Source: Lacinutrix himadriensis | GTDB taxonomy: Bacteria > Bacteroidota > Bacteroidia > Flavobacteriales > Flavobacteriaceae | Assembly (NCBI RefSeq): GCF_001418105.1 | Contig: NZ_LIQI01000022.1 | Location: 372,001-436,000, forward strand | Direction of reading: 5' to 3' | DNA length: 64,000 nt | Part shown: one piece after another, positions 37,243-47,521 of the stretch | How the letters are laid out: each line of letters begins with the position of its first letter | Numbering within the stretch: the first letter of the stretch is position 1 | Translations under genes and position numbers: made by a program | The notes under the pieces: generated by a model | The model's database searches: none | Seen by the model: only the letters and a program-made list of their open reading frames with translations | Told to the model about the DNA's origin: nothing

Positions 37243-37878
37243 ATGTGTAAATTCTTAACATCGCTTTTCAAAAAAAAGAAAGCTTTACACAAAACAGAAG
37301 AAATAGATCCCATGAAAAAATATCTTATCGTTGGTCTTGGAAATATTGGTGAAAAATACACACATACCAGACATAATATTGGCTTTAAAATATTAGACCA
37401 TTTTGCGGAAAAAGAAAATCTTATTTTTGAAACTCAAAAACTAGGAGATATAACCACTTATAAATTTAAAGGAAGAACCTTTATTCTACTCAAGCCAAGT
37501 ACGTATATGAATTTAAGCGGAAAAGCAATTCTTTATTGGCTAACTAAGGAAAAAATTCCTTTAGAAAATTTACTGGTTATCACAGATGATTTAAACTTGC
37601 CTTTTGGAAGCATTAGAATTAAAACCAAAGGAAGTGATGGAGGTCATAACGGATTAAAAGACACACAAGACAAATTAAATACTACAAAATACAATAGATT
37701 TAGATTTGGTATTAGTGATGCGTTTAGCAAAGGAAGACAAGTGGATTATGTTCTTGGAGAATGGACTGCAGAAGAGGAGAGCAAACTAACAGAAAGATTA
37801 GATAAAGCTTCAGAGATTATTAGATCTTTTGGCACTGCAGGTACAAATAACACCATGAATACGTTTAACGGAAAATAA
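37243..37878 (+). CDS. pth: Peptidyl-tRNA hydrolase
   Basis: Releases tRNA from stalled peptidyl-tRNA. The core begins at MKKYLIVGLGNIGEKYTHTR (ATG 37312). Catalytic and binding residues are visible: Asn in GLGNIG, His in TRHNIGF, Asp in ITDDLNLPFG, Asn in KPSTYMNLSGKA and GSDGGHNGL. I take ATG 37243 as the start because it gives the basic extension MCKFLTSLFKKKK seen, from memory, in other flavobacterial Pth proteins; the core start 37312 is the alternative. Total 211 residues. Followed by a terminator. Confidence 0.93.
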   Translation: MCKFLTSLFKKKKALHKTEEIDPMKKYLIVGLGNIGEKYTHTRHNIGFKILDHFAEKENLIFETQKLGDITTYKFKGRTFILLKPSTYMNLSGKAILYWLTKEKIPLENLLVITDDLNLPFGSIRIKTKGSDGGHNGLKDTQDKLNTTKYNRFRFGISDAFSKGRQVDYVLGEWTAEEESKLTERLDKASEIIRSFGTAGTNNTMNTFNGK

Positions 37879-37907
37879 AAAAAGGAAGCCAATTGGCTTC
37901 CTTTTTT
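37877..37907. terminator. Bidirectional terminator between pth and the M36-like protease gene
   Basis: The stem AAGGAAGCC/GGCTTCCTT has an AATT loop, A and T tracts on both sides, and sits between convergent genes. Confidence 0.88.
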
Positions 37908-37926
37908 ATTAAACACTATTTTAGTA

Positions 37927-40665
37927 TTACTCAATAAGAATCTTTTTAATAGTTTCTTTCTCTCCATCACTAACTTTTACTAAGTACATTCCAGATTGCA
38001 CATTACTTAAGTTAATTTCTTGGTTGAAATCTGTAGTATTTACATACGAATTATTAAATACAGAACGACCTCTAATATCAAATACCTCAACATTAATGTC
38101 TTTATTAGAAGACGAGTTTAAGTTAATGGTAAATGCTCCGCTATTCGGATTAGGGAATAGTGAAAACGTATTAAAAGCATTTTCTGCAATAGATAAAGAT
38201 TGTCCGCATACCTCTAAAGACCAATTCTCTAAAGTACCTGTATCTACATTCCACCAATCTGTTATGGAGAGCGTCCACTCCCCTTCACTTTCTAAACCAT
38301 TAAAAGCAGATAAAGGATTTACTGGATTATAGGTTCCAACTGCAGGATCTGCACACACTATAGCAGGTTGCCCATCTTCAAAAGTAACATTCATTTCATT
38401 TTCACTGGCACAATCTCTATCCCAAACCACAACAGCAGTAGTACCATTTGGATGTTTCAGCTCTATTACCAAATCTCCAATAAAAGAATGCGTAATATCT
38501 ACATTCAAGATCACAGAATTAATATTTCTATTCTCCGTAGCAGGTATCGTCATGGTAGTTGTTAAAGCAGCTCCTGCTGTATTTGCCCCAACACCATCTG
38601 GAATTACTAAACCTAAAGCTCCTGAACCTAAATCTGTACACGCTGGACAAGCAGCACCAGTTAAAACAGAAACATAATCGGTTATTGTAATGGTATCTGT
38701 GTTAAACGAATTGGTAGCAACCAACGTAACATCAAACGTTCCAGCTGCTGCATAAGTAACTGTTGGATTTTGATCTGTAGATGTAGCAGGTGTACCTCCT
38801 TCAAAAGTCCAAGACCAAGAGGTTGCACTTGGAGCAGAAGTATCCATAAATGTTATGGACGTATCTCCTTGTAAACAAACCGACGATGTACTAGCGTCAA
38901 AAGATGCAACTGGCGGACCAGGTAAAGCTGGCAATGTATAACCACAACCTGTTAATGATGTATGAATTGTACTTATATCTGCTGGACTATAATTTAAATT
39001 TACTGCTGCTTGATATACAGCTACAGCTGCATCATTTTGTCCTGTAGTTCCTGCGGTCATTCCTAAACCTTCCCAAAATATTTTATCCATTTGTTGACCA
39101 CCAATTTGATCCCAAATACCCATTAGGCAAGTCGCCCAAATTTGTCCATCTGTATGAATAGAACCCGTTAAACCTCCAGGGTAAGTAGCACTATAGTTGG
39201 TGACTCTACCATTCCAACATTCGTTATGACCATCCCAATTAAACACATAATTATATTGTGGATCTGCAGCGGTCCAATATCCATTGGCATTATTAATAGC
39301 ACGGTTATAAGACTGTGCAACATAATCTCCTGTACCTTCACCAAGTCCTTCAGCGCCACTGTTTCCTCCTGAAGTAACCCAATCATGTAATCCATGGCCT
39401 AATTCATGATGAATAACATCCGAATCTTCACCATCATCTACACAACCTTCACCAAATCTTAATTGTCCACTTCCACTATTATAAGAAGATTGATCTTGTC
39501 CGCTCCATCCATGTGGATCAAATTGCACACCTCCCGCATATTGATAAGGCATAACATCACAACCTAAGGTGTTATTTATATAATTCATCATATAATCTAT
39601 ATGATAATATATGTTTACTGCTTCAAAACCGTCTTGTTCTCTATCAAAATTAAATACCGATGAGTTTTGTGTAAAAAGCCCTGTATTAGGTGTATCGAAA
39701 TCCACAATTTCTGCTCTAGGACCAACAAGGGAATACGTACTTCCTGTTAAAGTTATATCGTTTAAAGTTACACTCATTCTTGCTGCATTTAATTCTGCAG
39801 AAGCTGCATCATTATTATCTATATAACCACCACCATAAGCAACCATGTTTGAAGTTAATGGATCTGGATTAAAAATCATACCCGTTCCGCTTACTCTTCT
39901 TCTATCTTCTGAAATTTTAGCCGAAGCATGCAAACACGCATCATTATGTTTATGCTTTTCATCCGAATAGTATTGATTTAAATCAATAACTTTAAATATC
40001 TCTTCGGTTTGTGCATCTACAAACACGTGCCATTCTCCTGCAGGATTATTTGTTAGAATGGTTACTTCATTTGCCAAACGTGTCATCTTAGGATTATTAT
40101 AAACCATTAATCTATTGGCTTTAAATAAAACATCACTAGATACATTTAAATAATTATATGCTAACGTATATGCTAAGTCTTCAGAAACACTTGGTGCACT
40201 ATTAAAAGAATTAATAGATTGATAACTATTCATTACATAAACTACTTTGTTTTCTGGTGAAATAGTTATCGTCACCTCTGCTTTATTTACTGGATACCCA
40301 TCTGCATGTTGTCTAAAACGAACAACAGATCCTACATCTGTAGTTCTTGTAGCATGGTGTTTTAGATTCTGAATTTCCTCTTTAGAAAACCCAAGCGTCT
40401 TAGATTCATGCTCTAAATAATAAAGCGCCATACTTTCGGGCGAACCTTGAGGAACTTCGTAATTTAAACCATAAAGAGCAACAGGTAATCCTGTTTCTAC
40501 ATTAACTCTTTGGTTGTTTTTAATTTCTGTCTGTATCGCTTCGTCCTTTTCTAAACGTATCTCAAAAGATCGTTTTTCTACTGGTTTTTGCGCTAACACG
40601 TTCAATGAAAACAAAATTGCTAGCCATGTAAAACAAGCGAATTTGTAATGCGTAATTTTTTGCAT
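37927..40665 (-). CDS. T9SS-secreted M36 (fungalysin)-like metalloprotease with PKD and P domains
   Basis: 912 residues. The signal peptide ends at LNVLAQ. An N-terminal FTP-like propeptide (about 50-230) is followed by a gluzincin domain with His420-Glu421-x-x-His424 (HELGHGLHDW) and the third-ligand motif GEGTGDY (Glu443, Asp447). Then come a PKD domain (about 580-670: FDASTSSVCLQGDTSITFMD), a proprotein-convertase P domain (about 690-820, ending LENWSLEVCG) and a T9SS sorting domain (FSLFPNPNSGAFTINL ... GMYLVKV). It is secreted or surface-attached and probably degrades proteins for nutrition. It faces away from the M43 protease gene across a 307-base gap. Confidence 0.92.
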   Translation of the reverse strand: MQKITHYKFACFTWLAILFSLNVLAQKPVEKRSFEIRLEKDEAIQTEIKNNQRVNVETGLPVALYGLNYEVPQGSPESMALYYLEHESKTLGFSKEEIQNLKHHATRTTDVGSVVRFRQHADGYPVNKAEVTITISPENKVVYVMNSYQSINSFNSAPSVSEDLAYTLAYNYLNVSSDVLFKANRLMVYNNPKMTRLANEVTILTNNPAGEWHVFVDAQTEEIFKVIDLNQYYSDEKHKHNDACLHASAKISEDRRRVSGTGMIFNPDPLTSNMVAYGGGYIDNNDAASAELNAARMSVTLNDITLTGSTYSLVGPRAEIVDFDTPNTGLFTQNSSVFNFDREQDGFEAVNIYYHIDYMMNYINNTLGCDVMPYQYAGGVQFDPHGWSGQDQSSYNSGSGQLRFGEGCVDDGEDSDVIHHELGHGLHDWVTSGGNSGAEGLGEGTGDYVAQSYNRAINNANGYWTAADPQYNYVFNWDGHNECWNGRVTNYSATYPGGLTGSIHTDGQIWATCLMGIWDQIGGQQMDKIFWEGLGMTAGTTGQNDAAVAVYQAAVNLNYSPADISTIHTSLTGCGYTLPALPGPPVASFDASTSSVCLQGDTSITFMDTSAPSATSWSWTFEGGTPATSTDQNPTVTYAAAGTFDVTLVATNSFNTDTITITDYVSVLTGAACPACTDLGSGALGLVIPDGVGANTAGAALTTTMTIPATENRNINSVILNVDITHSFIGDLVIELKHPNGTTAVVVWDRDCASENEMNVTFEDGQPAIVCADPAVGTYNPVNPLSAFNGLESEGEWTLSITDWWNVDTGTLENWSLEVCGQSLSIAENAFNTFSLFPNPNSGAFTINLNSSSNKDINVEVFDIRGRSVFNNSYVNTTDFNQEINLSNVQSGMYLVKVSDGEKETIKKILIE

Positions 40666-40972
40666 AATATTGGTTTTTAGTCAGTTAAAATTCGTATTAA
40701 ATATACAAATAAATTAATTAGCAATGCTGTTATTATTTTTTTCACAACTTCATTCCAAATTACTGCTGATGACATTAATTTTATCAAGACAACAAACATT
40801 ATTTCAATAAATAAAAACCCCATTATATGCTAGCCTTAAAAAGCCAAAATAAAGAGTTGATATTTACTAAAGCAAGTGTTAAAATTTACTCTTTATTCCC
40901 ATCAAATACTTCTCATAAACATATTTTCATTACTTTTATGGCTACAAATCCAATTATTTTAAATTAATAAAA
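40666..40972. other. Intergenic region between two divergent secreted proteases
   Basis: 307 bases with no gene. It contains a separated inverted repeat, AATAAAGAGT (40848-40857) with ACTCTTTATT (40888-40897), which could be a shared operator or a weak hairpin. No exact TAnnTTTG motif is seen for either gene. Confidence 0.35.
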
Positions 40973-43834
40973 ATGAAAAAAATTACTTTTAGTCTTTTTA
41001 TTTTTCTTTTAGTATCTCAGGTCACTGTATATGCTCAAGGACAATCAAAAAGCACAGGATCAAGTGCATCTTCACAGGTGTTTGAACTTACTCCAGCTAC
41101 TTTAGAGTCTATAAATCAAACAGGTTTTGCAAGATGTTTAACTGTAGAAAATGAAGCTTTATTACAACAAAAATATCCAGAACGTTTATCTTCTGATGAA
41201 TTTGAAGCATGGTTAGCTCCTAAAGTGGAACAGGTAAAAGCAAACAGAGCATCAAATAGAACTATTTATAATATACCAGTAGTTATACACATTATTCATG
41301 ATGGTGATGCACTTGGAACCGGAGAAAACATAACCGATGCACAAGCAATTTCTCAAATCACAGTAATGAATGAAGATTACAGAAAACTTACAGGTACTCG
41401 TGGTGGTGCTAATACAACCGGTGCAGCAGTAGATACTGAAATAAATTTTTGTCTAGCTAATATTGATGAAAACGGTGTTGCTACCACAGGTGTTGTAAGA
41501 CATGTTATCACACCTTATTCTAACAATGTTGCAGACGGATTTACTGGACCAGATTGGGAAACGACTGCAGATGTACAGTTAATGAAAGCTGCAACCCAAT
41601 GGGATCCTACAAAATATTTAAACATGTGGGTAATACGTCCTGGAGGTCTACCTTTACAACAAGGTGGATTAGAAGGCCTTTTAGGTTATGCACAATTCCC
41701 TAGTAACTCTGGATTAGCCGGAGCTCCTGCTGGAGGTGCTGCCAATACCGATGGTGTTGTTGCAGGATATAATGCTATGGGAACAAAAGATTTAGATGAT
41801 GGAACTTTTATTCTAAACGGTTCTTACGAATTTGGTAGAACAATGACGCATGAAGTTGGTCACTGGTTAGGATTACGCCATATTTGGGGTGATGGACCTA
41901 ATAGCGGTAGCTGTGCTTATGATGATTATTGTGACGACACACCAAATGCAGAAAACCCAAATTACGATTGTGTTGCTGTAACAAGTTGTGGGTCTGCAGA
42001 TCAATATCAAAACTACATGGACTATTCTTTCGATTACTGTATGGATACATTCACGCAAGATCAAATGGATAGAATACAAACAGTAATGACTAATTCTCCA
42101 CGTAGAATGGAATTAAATTCATCTACTGCTTGTTCTACTGCACCAAGCATCTACTTTGAATCTTCTCCTTCAGGAGACTTAGACGAAGGAAGTGATTGTG
42201 GATTTACAGATTACACAATTAGCTTTGCTCTTACACAAGGTGCTTCTGCTAGTGCAACAGTATCTTTACTAGCAACTGGAACAGCTACAGAAAATGAAGA
42301 TTTCGAATTAATTAATAATTCGGTAACTTTTGCTCAAGGAACTACTACAGCAAGCAACGATGTAACTTTAAGAATATATGAAGATAGTTTTGTGGAAACG
42401 GATGAGACCTTAGAACTTTCTATAAATCTTTCTACAACTGGAGATGCTGAAGCTACCACTTCAACAAAATCTATTACCATAATTAATGATGATACTGCCG
42501 CATCAGCTTCTGGTTCTGCAGTAATTTTTGAAGATGGCTTTGAAAGTTATACCGATTTCGAATTAGCACCAGTTGGACAATGGACTATGTTAGATGTGGA
42601 TGGAAATTCAACGTGGGGTATACAAGATCATACTTTCACAAATACGAACTATACAGGAACATTCATTGTATTTAATTCTAGCGCAACAACACCTTCTCTA
42701 GCACCAGGTAATTGGGATCCTCATACTGGCGACAAAACCTTCAATTGTTTTGCTGCAAACCCTGCATCTAATGACGATTATATTTTCACTCCTCAAATGC
42801 AAAATTTTGGAGCAAATGGAGAACTAAAATTATGGGCTAAATCGGCAATCGACACGTATGGTTTAGAACGTTTTCAAGTAGGTATTTCTACTACAAACAC
42901 AAACCCTGCTAGTTTTACATACCTTTCAAACTCTCCTTATGAAGAGGCCCCTACAACATGGACAGAATATACGTATGACTTATCTGCTTACGAAGGACAA
43001 GATATCTATGTAACAATACATGTAATATCTGATGATGCCTTTGCATTTATGCTAGATGATATATCTGTTACTGCAGATGTTACCACTGCTATTCAAGAAA
43101 CAATAAATACTGCTACTGCAGACCAATTAAATATAACTGGTCCTGGTGAAGCTTTTGCTCTTGATACTGCTTCCCAAAACTTAATGTTATCCATAGATAA
43201 CTTTGGAGGTTTTGCTTATGGATGTACAGATATTAATGTTTCAAGAGATGTAGCAACAGTTGGTGCGGCTTCTGCTATGTATACTGCAAATACCGATCCT
43301 TCTAGTTTTGTTAGTGCTAAAACATTCGATATCACAACAGCTATACAAAATACCGCTGATGCTTCCACTTTAAGCTTTTACTTCACAGAAGCAGAATTAG
43401 CAGGTTGGGAATCTGAAACAGGTAATTCTAGAACTAGCTTATATGTTAAAAAAGAAGGAACAAATGAAGTAGCTCCAGTTACTGTTACAGCATTTGGTGG
43501 AGATCTTAAATTAACAGCAAGCTTTACAACAGGTTTAGAAGGTACTTATGTATTTGGTGTACAAACTGCACTATCTACTAACTCACTAACTCTAGATACA
43601 GGTATTTCAATATACCCTAACCCTTCAAGTAGTGTGTTAAACATTAAAACAAGTGATAATAATTTACCAGATACGTATGTGATTTATAACATGCTAGGTC
43701 AAGTTATGAGCAATAAAACTATTTCTAATAATTCTGATTTATCTATAAATACTTCAGCATTAAGTAACGGTATGTACTTTATTAAAATATCAAAAGAAGG
43801 AAACACGGTTTCTTTACCTTTTGTAAAAAAATAA
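40973..43834 (+). CDS. T9SS-secreted M43 (pappalysin-like) zinc metalloprotease
   Basis: 953 residues. The signal peptide ends at VTVYAQ. The M43 domain (about 95-390) carries the metzincin motif HEVGHWLGLRH (His293, Glu294, His297, His303), the cysteine-rich CDDTPNAENPNYDC and the Met-turn NYMDYSFDYCMDTF. A Calx-beta-like domain (about 395-510), a choice-of-anchor J/MAM-like domain (about 515-700, GFESYTDFELAPVGQW) and a T9SS type A sorting domain (ISIYPNPSSSVLNIK ... GMYFIKIS) follow. Secreted protease. Ends at a terminator. Confidence 0.93.
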   Translation: MKKITFSLFIFLLVSQVTVYAQGQSKSTGSSASSQVFELTPATLESINQTGFARCLTVENEALLQQKYPERLSSDEFEAWLAPKVEQVKANRASNRTIYNIPVVIHIIHDGDALGTGENITDAQAISQITVMNEDYRKLTGTRGGANTTGAAVDTEINFCLANIDENGVATTGVVRHVITPYSNNVADGFTGPDWETTADVQLMKAATQWDPTKYLNMWVIRPGGLPLQQGGLEGLLGYAQFPSNSGLAGAPAGGAANTDGVVAGYNAMGTKDLDDGTFILNGSYEFGRTMTHEVGHWLGLRHIWGDGPNSGSCAYDDYCDDTPNAENPNYDCVAVTSCGSADQYQNYMDYSFDYCMDTFTQDQMDRIQTVMTNSPRRMELNSSTACSTAPSIYFESSPSGDLDEGSDCGFTDYTISFALTQGASASATVSLLATGTATENEDFELINNSVTFAQGTTTASNDVTLRIYEDSFVETDETLELSINLSTTGDAEATTSTKSITIINDDTAASASGSAVIFEDGFESYTDFELAPVGQWTMLDVDGNSTWGIQDHTFTNTNYTGTFIVFNSSATTPSLAPGNWDPHTGDKTFNCFAANPASNDDYIFTPQMQNFGANGELKLWAKSAIDTYGLERFQVGISTTNTNPASFTYLSNSPYEEAPTTWTEYTYDLSAYEGQDIYVTIHVISDDAFAFMLDDISVTADVTTAIQETINTATADQLNITGPGEAFALDTASQNLMLSIDNFGGFAYGCTDINVSRDVATVGAASAMYTANTDPSSFVSAKTFDITTAIQNTADASTLSFYFTEAELAGWESETGNSRTSLYVKKEGTNEVAPVTVTAFGGDLKLTASFTTGLEGTYVFGVQTALSTNSLTLDTGISIYPNPSSSVLNIKTSDNNLPDTYVIYNMLGQVMSNKTISNNSDLSINTSALSNGMYFIKISKEGNTVSLPFVKK

Positions 43835-43856
43835 TACAGTAATACGCTAATTATTG

Positions 43857-43891
43857 AAAGAGGATTGATACTATATCAATCCTCTTTTTTT
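43857..43891 (+). terminator. Terminator of the M43 protease gene
   Basis: The stem GAGGATTGATA/TATCAATCCTC has a CTA loop and a T tail. Confidence 0.88.
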
Positions 43892-43898
43892 ATTTTTG
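43891..43898 (+). promoter_or_regulatory. -7 motif of ribF
   Basis: TATTTTTG, an exact consensus match, starts at the end of the preceding terminator, 18 bases before the TTG start. Confidence 0.5.
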
Positions 43899-43916
43899 CC
43901 TAAAACATAAATACAG

Positions 43917-44855
43917 TTGGAAGTAATTCAATCTTTTCAAAATCTAAATGCGCATAAAACCATAGTTACCATTGGTACATTTGATGGCGTGCATATTGGT
44001 CATCAAAAAATAATTGAGCGCTTAGTGAATACTGCAAAACAAGAAAATTTGAAATCGGTTGTATTAACCTTTTTTCCACACCCTAGAATGGTATTGCAAA
44101 AAGACGCAAACATTAAACTTATTAATACCATTGAAGAAAGAACGCATATTTTAGACCAACTAGGTATTGACTATTTATGTGTGAAAAAATTTACTAAAGA
44201 ATTTTCAAGATTATCTGCCGAAGAATTTGTGGTAGATATTCTAGTAAAACAACTTAATATCAAAAAAATAATTATTGGCTATGATCATCACTTTGGTAGA
44301 AATAGATCTGCTAATATTAATGATTTAAAAAGATTTGGAGAAATCTATAATTTTGAAGTGGAAGAAATCTCTGCACAAGATATAGATGATGTATCTGTAA
44401 GTTCTACAAAAATTAGAACCGCCTTAACGGAAGGAGATATAGAAACCGCTAATTCCTTTTTGGGTAATAATTTTATGCTCAACGGAATAGTAACCAAAGG
44501 CAAAGGTTTAGGAAAAACCATTAACTTTCCAACAGCAAATATACATATCAGCGAAGATTATAAACTAATACCTAAGCAAGGCGTTTATGTGGTTCGTTCT
44601 ACATACAAAAACCAAATTCTTTTTGGTGTAATGAATATTGGTACCAACCCAACAATTAGTGATAATACAAAACAAACTATTGAAGTACATTTCTTTAGTT
44701 TTAATGAAAATATTTACGGCGAAATTTTAACCGTAGAAATCTTAAACAGAATTAGAGACGAACAAAAATTTGAGTCTCTGGAAGCATTGAAAAAACAAAT
44801 AGAGCAAGACAAAGAAATTGCACTACACTATATAAGCCAAAACAATATTGAATAG
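43917..44855 (+). CDS. ribF: Bifunctional riboflavin kinase/FMN adenylyltransferase
   Basis: Converts riboflavin to FMN and then FAD. 312 residues. The N-terminal nucleotidyltransferase domain has TIGTFDGVHIGHQKII (the HIGH-like motif) and GYDHHFGRNRS, with SSTKIRTAL. The C-terminal riboflavin kinase domain (from about 185) has GKGLGKTINFPTANI and GVMNIGTNPT. No ATG is available; TTG 43917 gives MEVIQSFQNL, aligned with family starts. The end overlaps the next gene by 8 bases, so the two are coupled. Confidence 0.95.
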   Translation: MEVIQSFQNLNAHKTIVTIGTFDGVHIGHQKIIERLVNTAKQENLKSVVLTFFPHPRMVLQKDANIKLINTIEERTHILDQLGIDYLCVKKFTKEFSRLSAEEFVVDILVKQLNIKKIIIGYDHHFGRNRSANINDLKRFGEIYNFEVEEISAQDIDDVSVSSTKIRTALTEGDIETANSFLGNNFMLNGIVTKGKGLGKTINFPTANIHISEDYKLIPKQGVYVVRSTYKNQILFGVMNIGTNPTISDNTKQTIEVHFFSFNENIYGEILTVEILNRIRDEQKFESLEALKKQIEQDKEIALHYISQNNIE

Positions 44856-46161
44856 TTTTTTATTTAAACATATAGATAATAGTCCGTTAATAGTTTTTAG
44901 AATTATTTTCGGGTTACTATGTTTTCTAGAATCTGTAGGTGCCATTTTTACTGGCTGGGTTACTAGGGCTTTTGTAGAACCAAAATTCACCTTTACATTT
45001 ATTGGCTTCGAATGGTTACAACCACTTCCCGGAAATGGCATGTATTTCTATTATCTAATAATGGGTATTTTTGGCTTCCTAATCATGATTGGTTACAAAT
45101 ACAGATTTAGCGTTATTATGTTTACATTAATGTGGACAACCACCTACTTAATGCAAAAGGCTTCCTATAACAATCATTACTATTTACTAATATTATTGAG
45201 TGCTATCATGGCATTTCTACCAGCTAATAAATACTATGCTGTAGATGCCAAACAAAACCCTAAAATAAAAAGTAATTCTATGCCACAGTGGTGTAGATGG
45301 GTTTTTATTTTACAAATGTTTATTGTGTATACCTATGGTTCTATTGCTAAGATATATCCAGATTGGCTAGATGGCACCGTTATGAAACTCTTTATGTATG
45401 GTAAAAAGCATTACCTTATTATTGGTGACTTTTTACAACAAGAATGGATGCATTATTTTCTTGCTTATGGTGGTATTTTATATGATGGATTAGTAGTTCC
45501 GTTTTTACTTTTTAAGCCTACTCGAAAAATTGCTTTTTTTGGCTCTATATTTTTCCATTTATTTAATTCTATTGTATTTCAAGTTGGCATTTTTCCATAC
45601 TTAGCTTTAGGTTTTAGCTTATTCTTTTTTAATCCTAAAACCATTAAAAACATCTTTTTCAAGAAAAAAGAATTTTATAACGACGCCGAAATAATAGAAC
45701 CAAAATTTAAAAAACCCCTAGTTGCCTTATTCGCTGTTTATTTTATAATACAAATTGCATTACCATTACGCCAGCACTTTATAAAAGACAATGTACTTTG
45801 GACAGAAGAAGGTCATAAAATGTCTTGGCGCATGATGCTTAGATCTAAAGCAGCACACATTAGCTTTAAAGTGAAAGACAAAAAAGCAAACAAAATGATT
45901 TTTGTTAAACTAGATGATTATTTAAGTAAAAAACAAAAACGTGTAATAAGCACACACCCAGACGTTATGTGGCAATTTGCCCAAAGATTAAAAAAAGAAT
46001 ATGCGGAAAAAGGACAAGATATTAGCGTTTTTATAACCTGTAACCTGAGCGTTAACGGAAGACCTTATGAAAAGTATATAGATCCTGAAGTAGACATCGC
46101 TTCCGTTACATGGAGTGCTTTTAAACACAGCGAATGGATTTTACCGTCAAAACTAGATTAA
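44848..46161 (+). CDS. HTTM-domain membrane protein (vitamin K-dependent gamma-carboxylase-like)
   Basis: 437 residues. Several membrane helices lie between 12 and 270, starting SPLIVFRIIFGLLCFLESVG, with the family segments YNNHYYLLILLSAIMAFLPA and IVYTYGSIAKIYPDWLDG, and DGLVVPFLLF. A soluble C-terminal part follows (about 300-437). This matches the HTTM/VKG-carboxylase family, whose bacterial role is unclear. It starts at TTG 44848 inside ribF (ATATTGAATAG), so expression depends on ribF translation. A coupling to flavin supply is suggested by the arrangement only. Confidence 0.88.
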   Translation: MNSFLFKHIDNSPLIVFRIIFGLLCFLESVGAIFTGWVTRAFVEPKFTFTFIGFEWLQPLPGNGMYFYYLIMGIFGFLIMIGYKYRFSVIMFTLMWTTTYLMQKASYNNHYYLLILLSAIMAFLPANKYYAVDAKQNPKIKSNSMPQWCRWVFILQMFIVYTYGSIAKIYPDWLDGTVMKLFMYGKKHYLIIGDFLQQEWMHYFLAYGGILYDGLVVPFLLFKPTRKIAFFGSIFFHLFNSIVFQVGIFPYLALGFSLFFFNPKTIKNIFFKKKEFYNDAEIIEPKFKKPLVALFAVYFIIQIALPLRQHFIKDNVLWTEEGHKMSWRMMLRSKAAHISFKVKDKKANKMIFVKLDDYLSKKQKRVISTHPDVMWQFAQRLKKEYAEKGQDISVFITCNLSVNGRPYEKYIDPEVDIASVTWSAFKHSEWILPSKLD

Positions 46162-46249
46162 TACCAAACAAACATAACGCGCAATCTAAACTATTTCTTA
46201 TTTTTGCTTATTCCTTACGGAATACATTTTAGAACATAAAAAACAAAAC

Positions 46250-47521
46250 ATGTTACAAGTACCATTTATTAGAGAAAACAAAGACTTAGTAATTACTCGT
46301 TTAGCAAAAAGAAATTTTGATGCTACGCAAATCATTGAAGAGGTAATTACTTTTGATGAAGAACGTAAACAAATTCAAACAGAATTAGATAATACGCTTG
46401 CTGCATCCAATACGATCTCTAAAGAAATTGGTGCTTTATATAAATCTGGTCAAGCCGAAAAAGCAAATGGTTTAAAAGCGAAAATTTCAGAATTAAAAGA
46501 AGCTTCAAAAGCATTAAGCGATAATTTAAACGCTAAAACAGAAGCTTTAACTAACTTGTTATACAAAATTCCGAATGTACCGCATGAGTCTGTACCACAA
46601 GGAAATTCAGAAGAAGACAATGAAGAAATTTTTAAAGAAGGAGAAATCCCTACTTTATACGATGGTGCAATGCCACACTGGGAACTTGCAAAAAAATACG
46701 ACATTATCGATTTCGAGCTTGGTAACAAAATTACAGGTGCTGGATTTCCGGTTTATAAAGGTAAAGGAGCAAGATTACAACGTGCTTTAATCGCCTATTT
46801 CTTAGATAAAAATACAGACGCTGGTTATACAGAATACCAATTACCTCTTTTAGTAAACGAAGCGTCTTGTTATGGTACCGGACAATTACCAGATAAAGAA
46901 GGACAAATGTATCATGATTCTCGCGATGATTTATATTTAATTCCTACTGCTGAAGTTCCTGGAACTAACATTTTTAGAGATGTTATTTTAAACGAAAGTG
47001 AATTACCTATTGGTATTACAGGTTACACGCCTTGTTTTAGAAGAGAAGCAGGAAGCTATGGTGCACACGTAAGAGGATTAAATAGACTACACCAATTTGA
47101 TAAAGTAGAAATTATTCGTGTAGAACATCCAGACAACTCTTATAATGCATTTAACGGCATGATAGAGCACGTACAAGGCATCTTAAGAGAACTTAATCTT
47201 CCATATAGAATATTAAGACTTTGTGGTGGAGATACTGGTTTTCCTTCTGCTATGACGTATGATTTTGAAGTATTTTCAACAGCGCAAGACAGATGGTTAG
47301 AAATCTCAAGTGTATCTAACTTTGAAAACTATCAAGCAAACCGTTTAAAATTACGTTTTAAAAATAGCGAAGGTAAAAACGAACTTGCACATACGCTTAA
47401 CGGAAGCTCTTTAGCATTACCAAGAGTATTGGCTGGAATTCTTGAAAATTACCAAACCGAAGACGGAATTGTTATTCCAGAAGCATTAGTTCCTTACACA
47501 GGCTTTAAAATAATTAACTAA
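46250..47521 (+). CDS. serS: Serine--tRNA ligase
   Basis: Charges tRNA-Ser and tRNA-Sec. 423 residues. The N-terminal antiparallel coiled-coil arm (about 28-105) binds the long variable arm. The class II catalytic core has motif 1 near TEYQLPLLV, motif 2 FRREAGSYGAHVRGLNRLHQ and motif 3 LNGSSLALPRVLAGILENYQ. ATG 46250 gives MLQVPFIRENKD, the standard start. No oddities. Confidence 0.98.
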   Translation: MLQVPFIRENKDLVITRLAKRNFDATQIIEEVITFDEERKQIQTELDNTLAASNTISKEIGALYKSGQAEKANGLKAKISELKEASKALSDNLNAKTEALTNLLYKIPNVPHESVPQGNSEEDNEEIFKEGEIPTLYDGAMPHWELAKKYDIIDFELGNKITGAGFPVYKGKGARLQRALIAYFLDKNTDAGYTEYQLPLLVNEASCYGTGQLPDKEGQMYHDSRDDLYLIPTAEVPGTNIFRDVILNESELPIGITGYTPCFRREAGSYGAHVRGLNRLHQFDKVEIIRVEHPDNSYNAFNGMIEHVQGILRELNLPYRILRLCGGDTGFPSAMTYDFEVFSTAQDRWLEISSVSNFENYQANRLKLRFKNSEGKNELAHTLNGSSLALPRVLAGILENYQTEDGIVIPEALVPYTGFKIIN

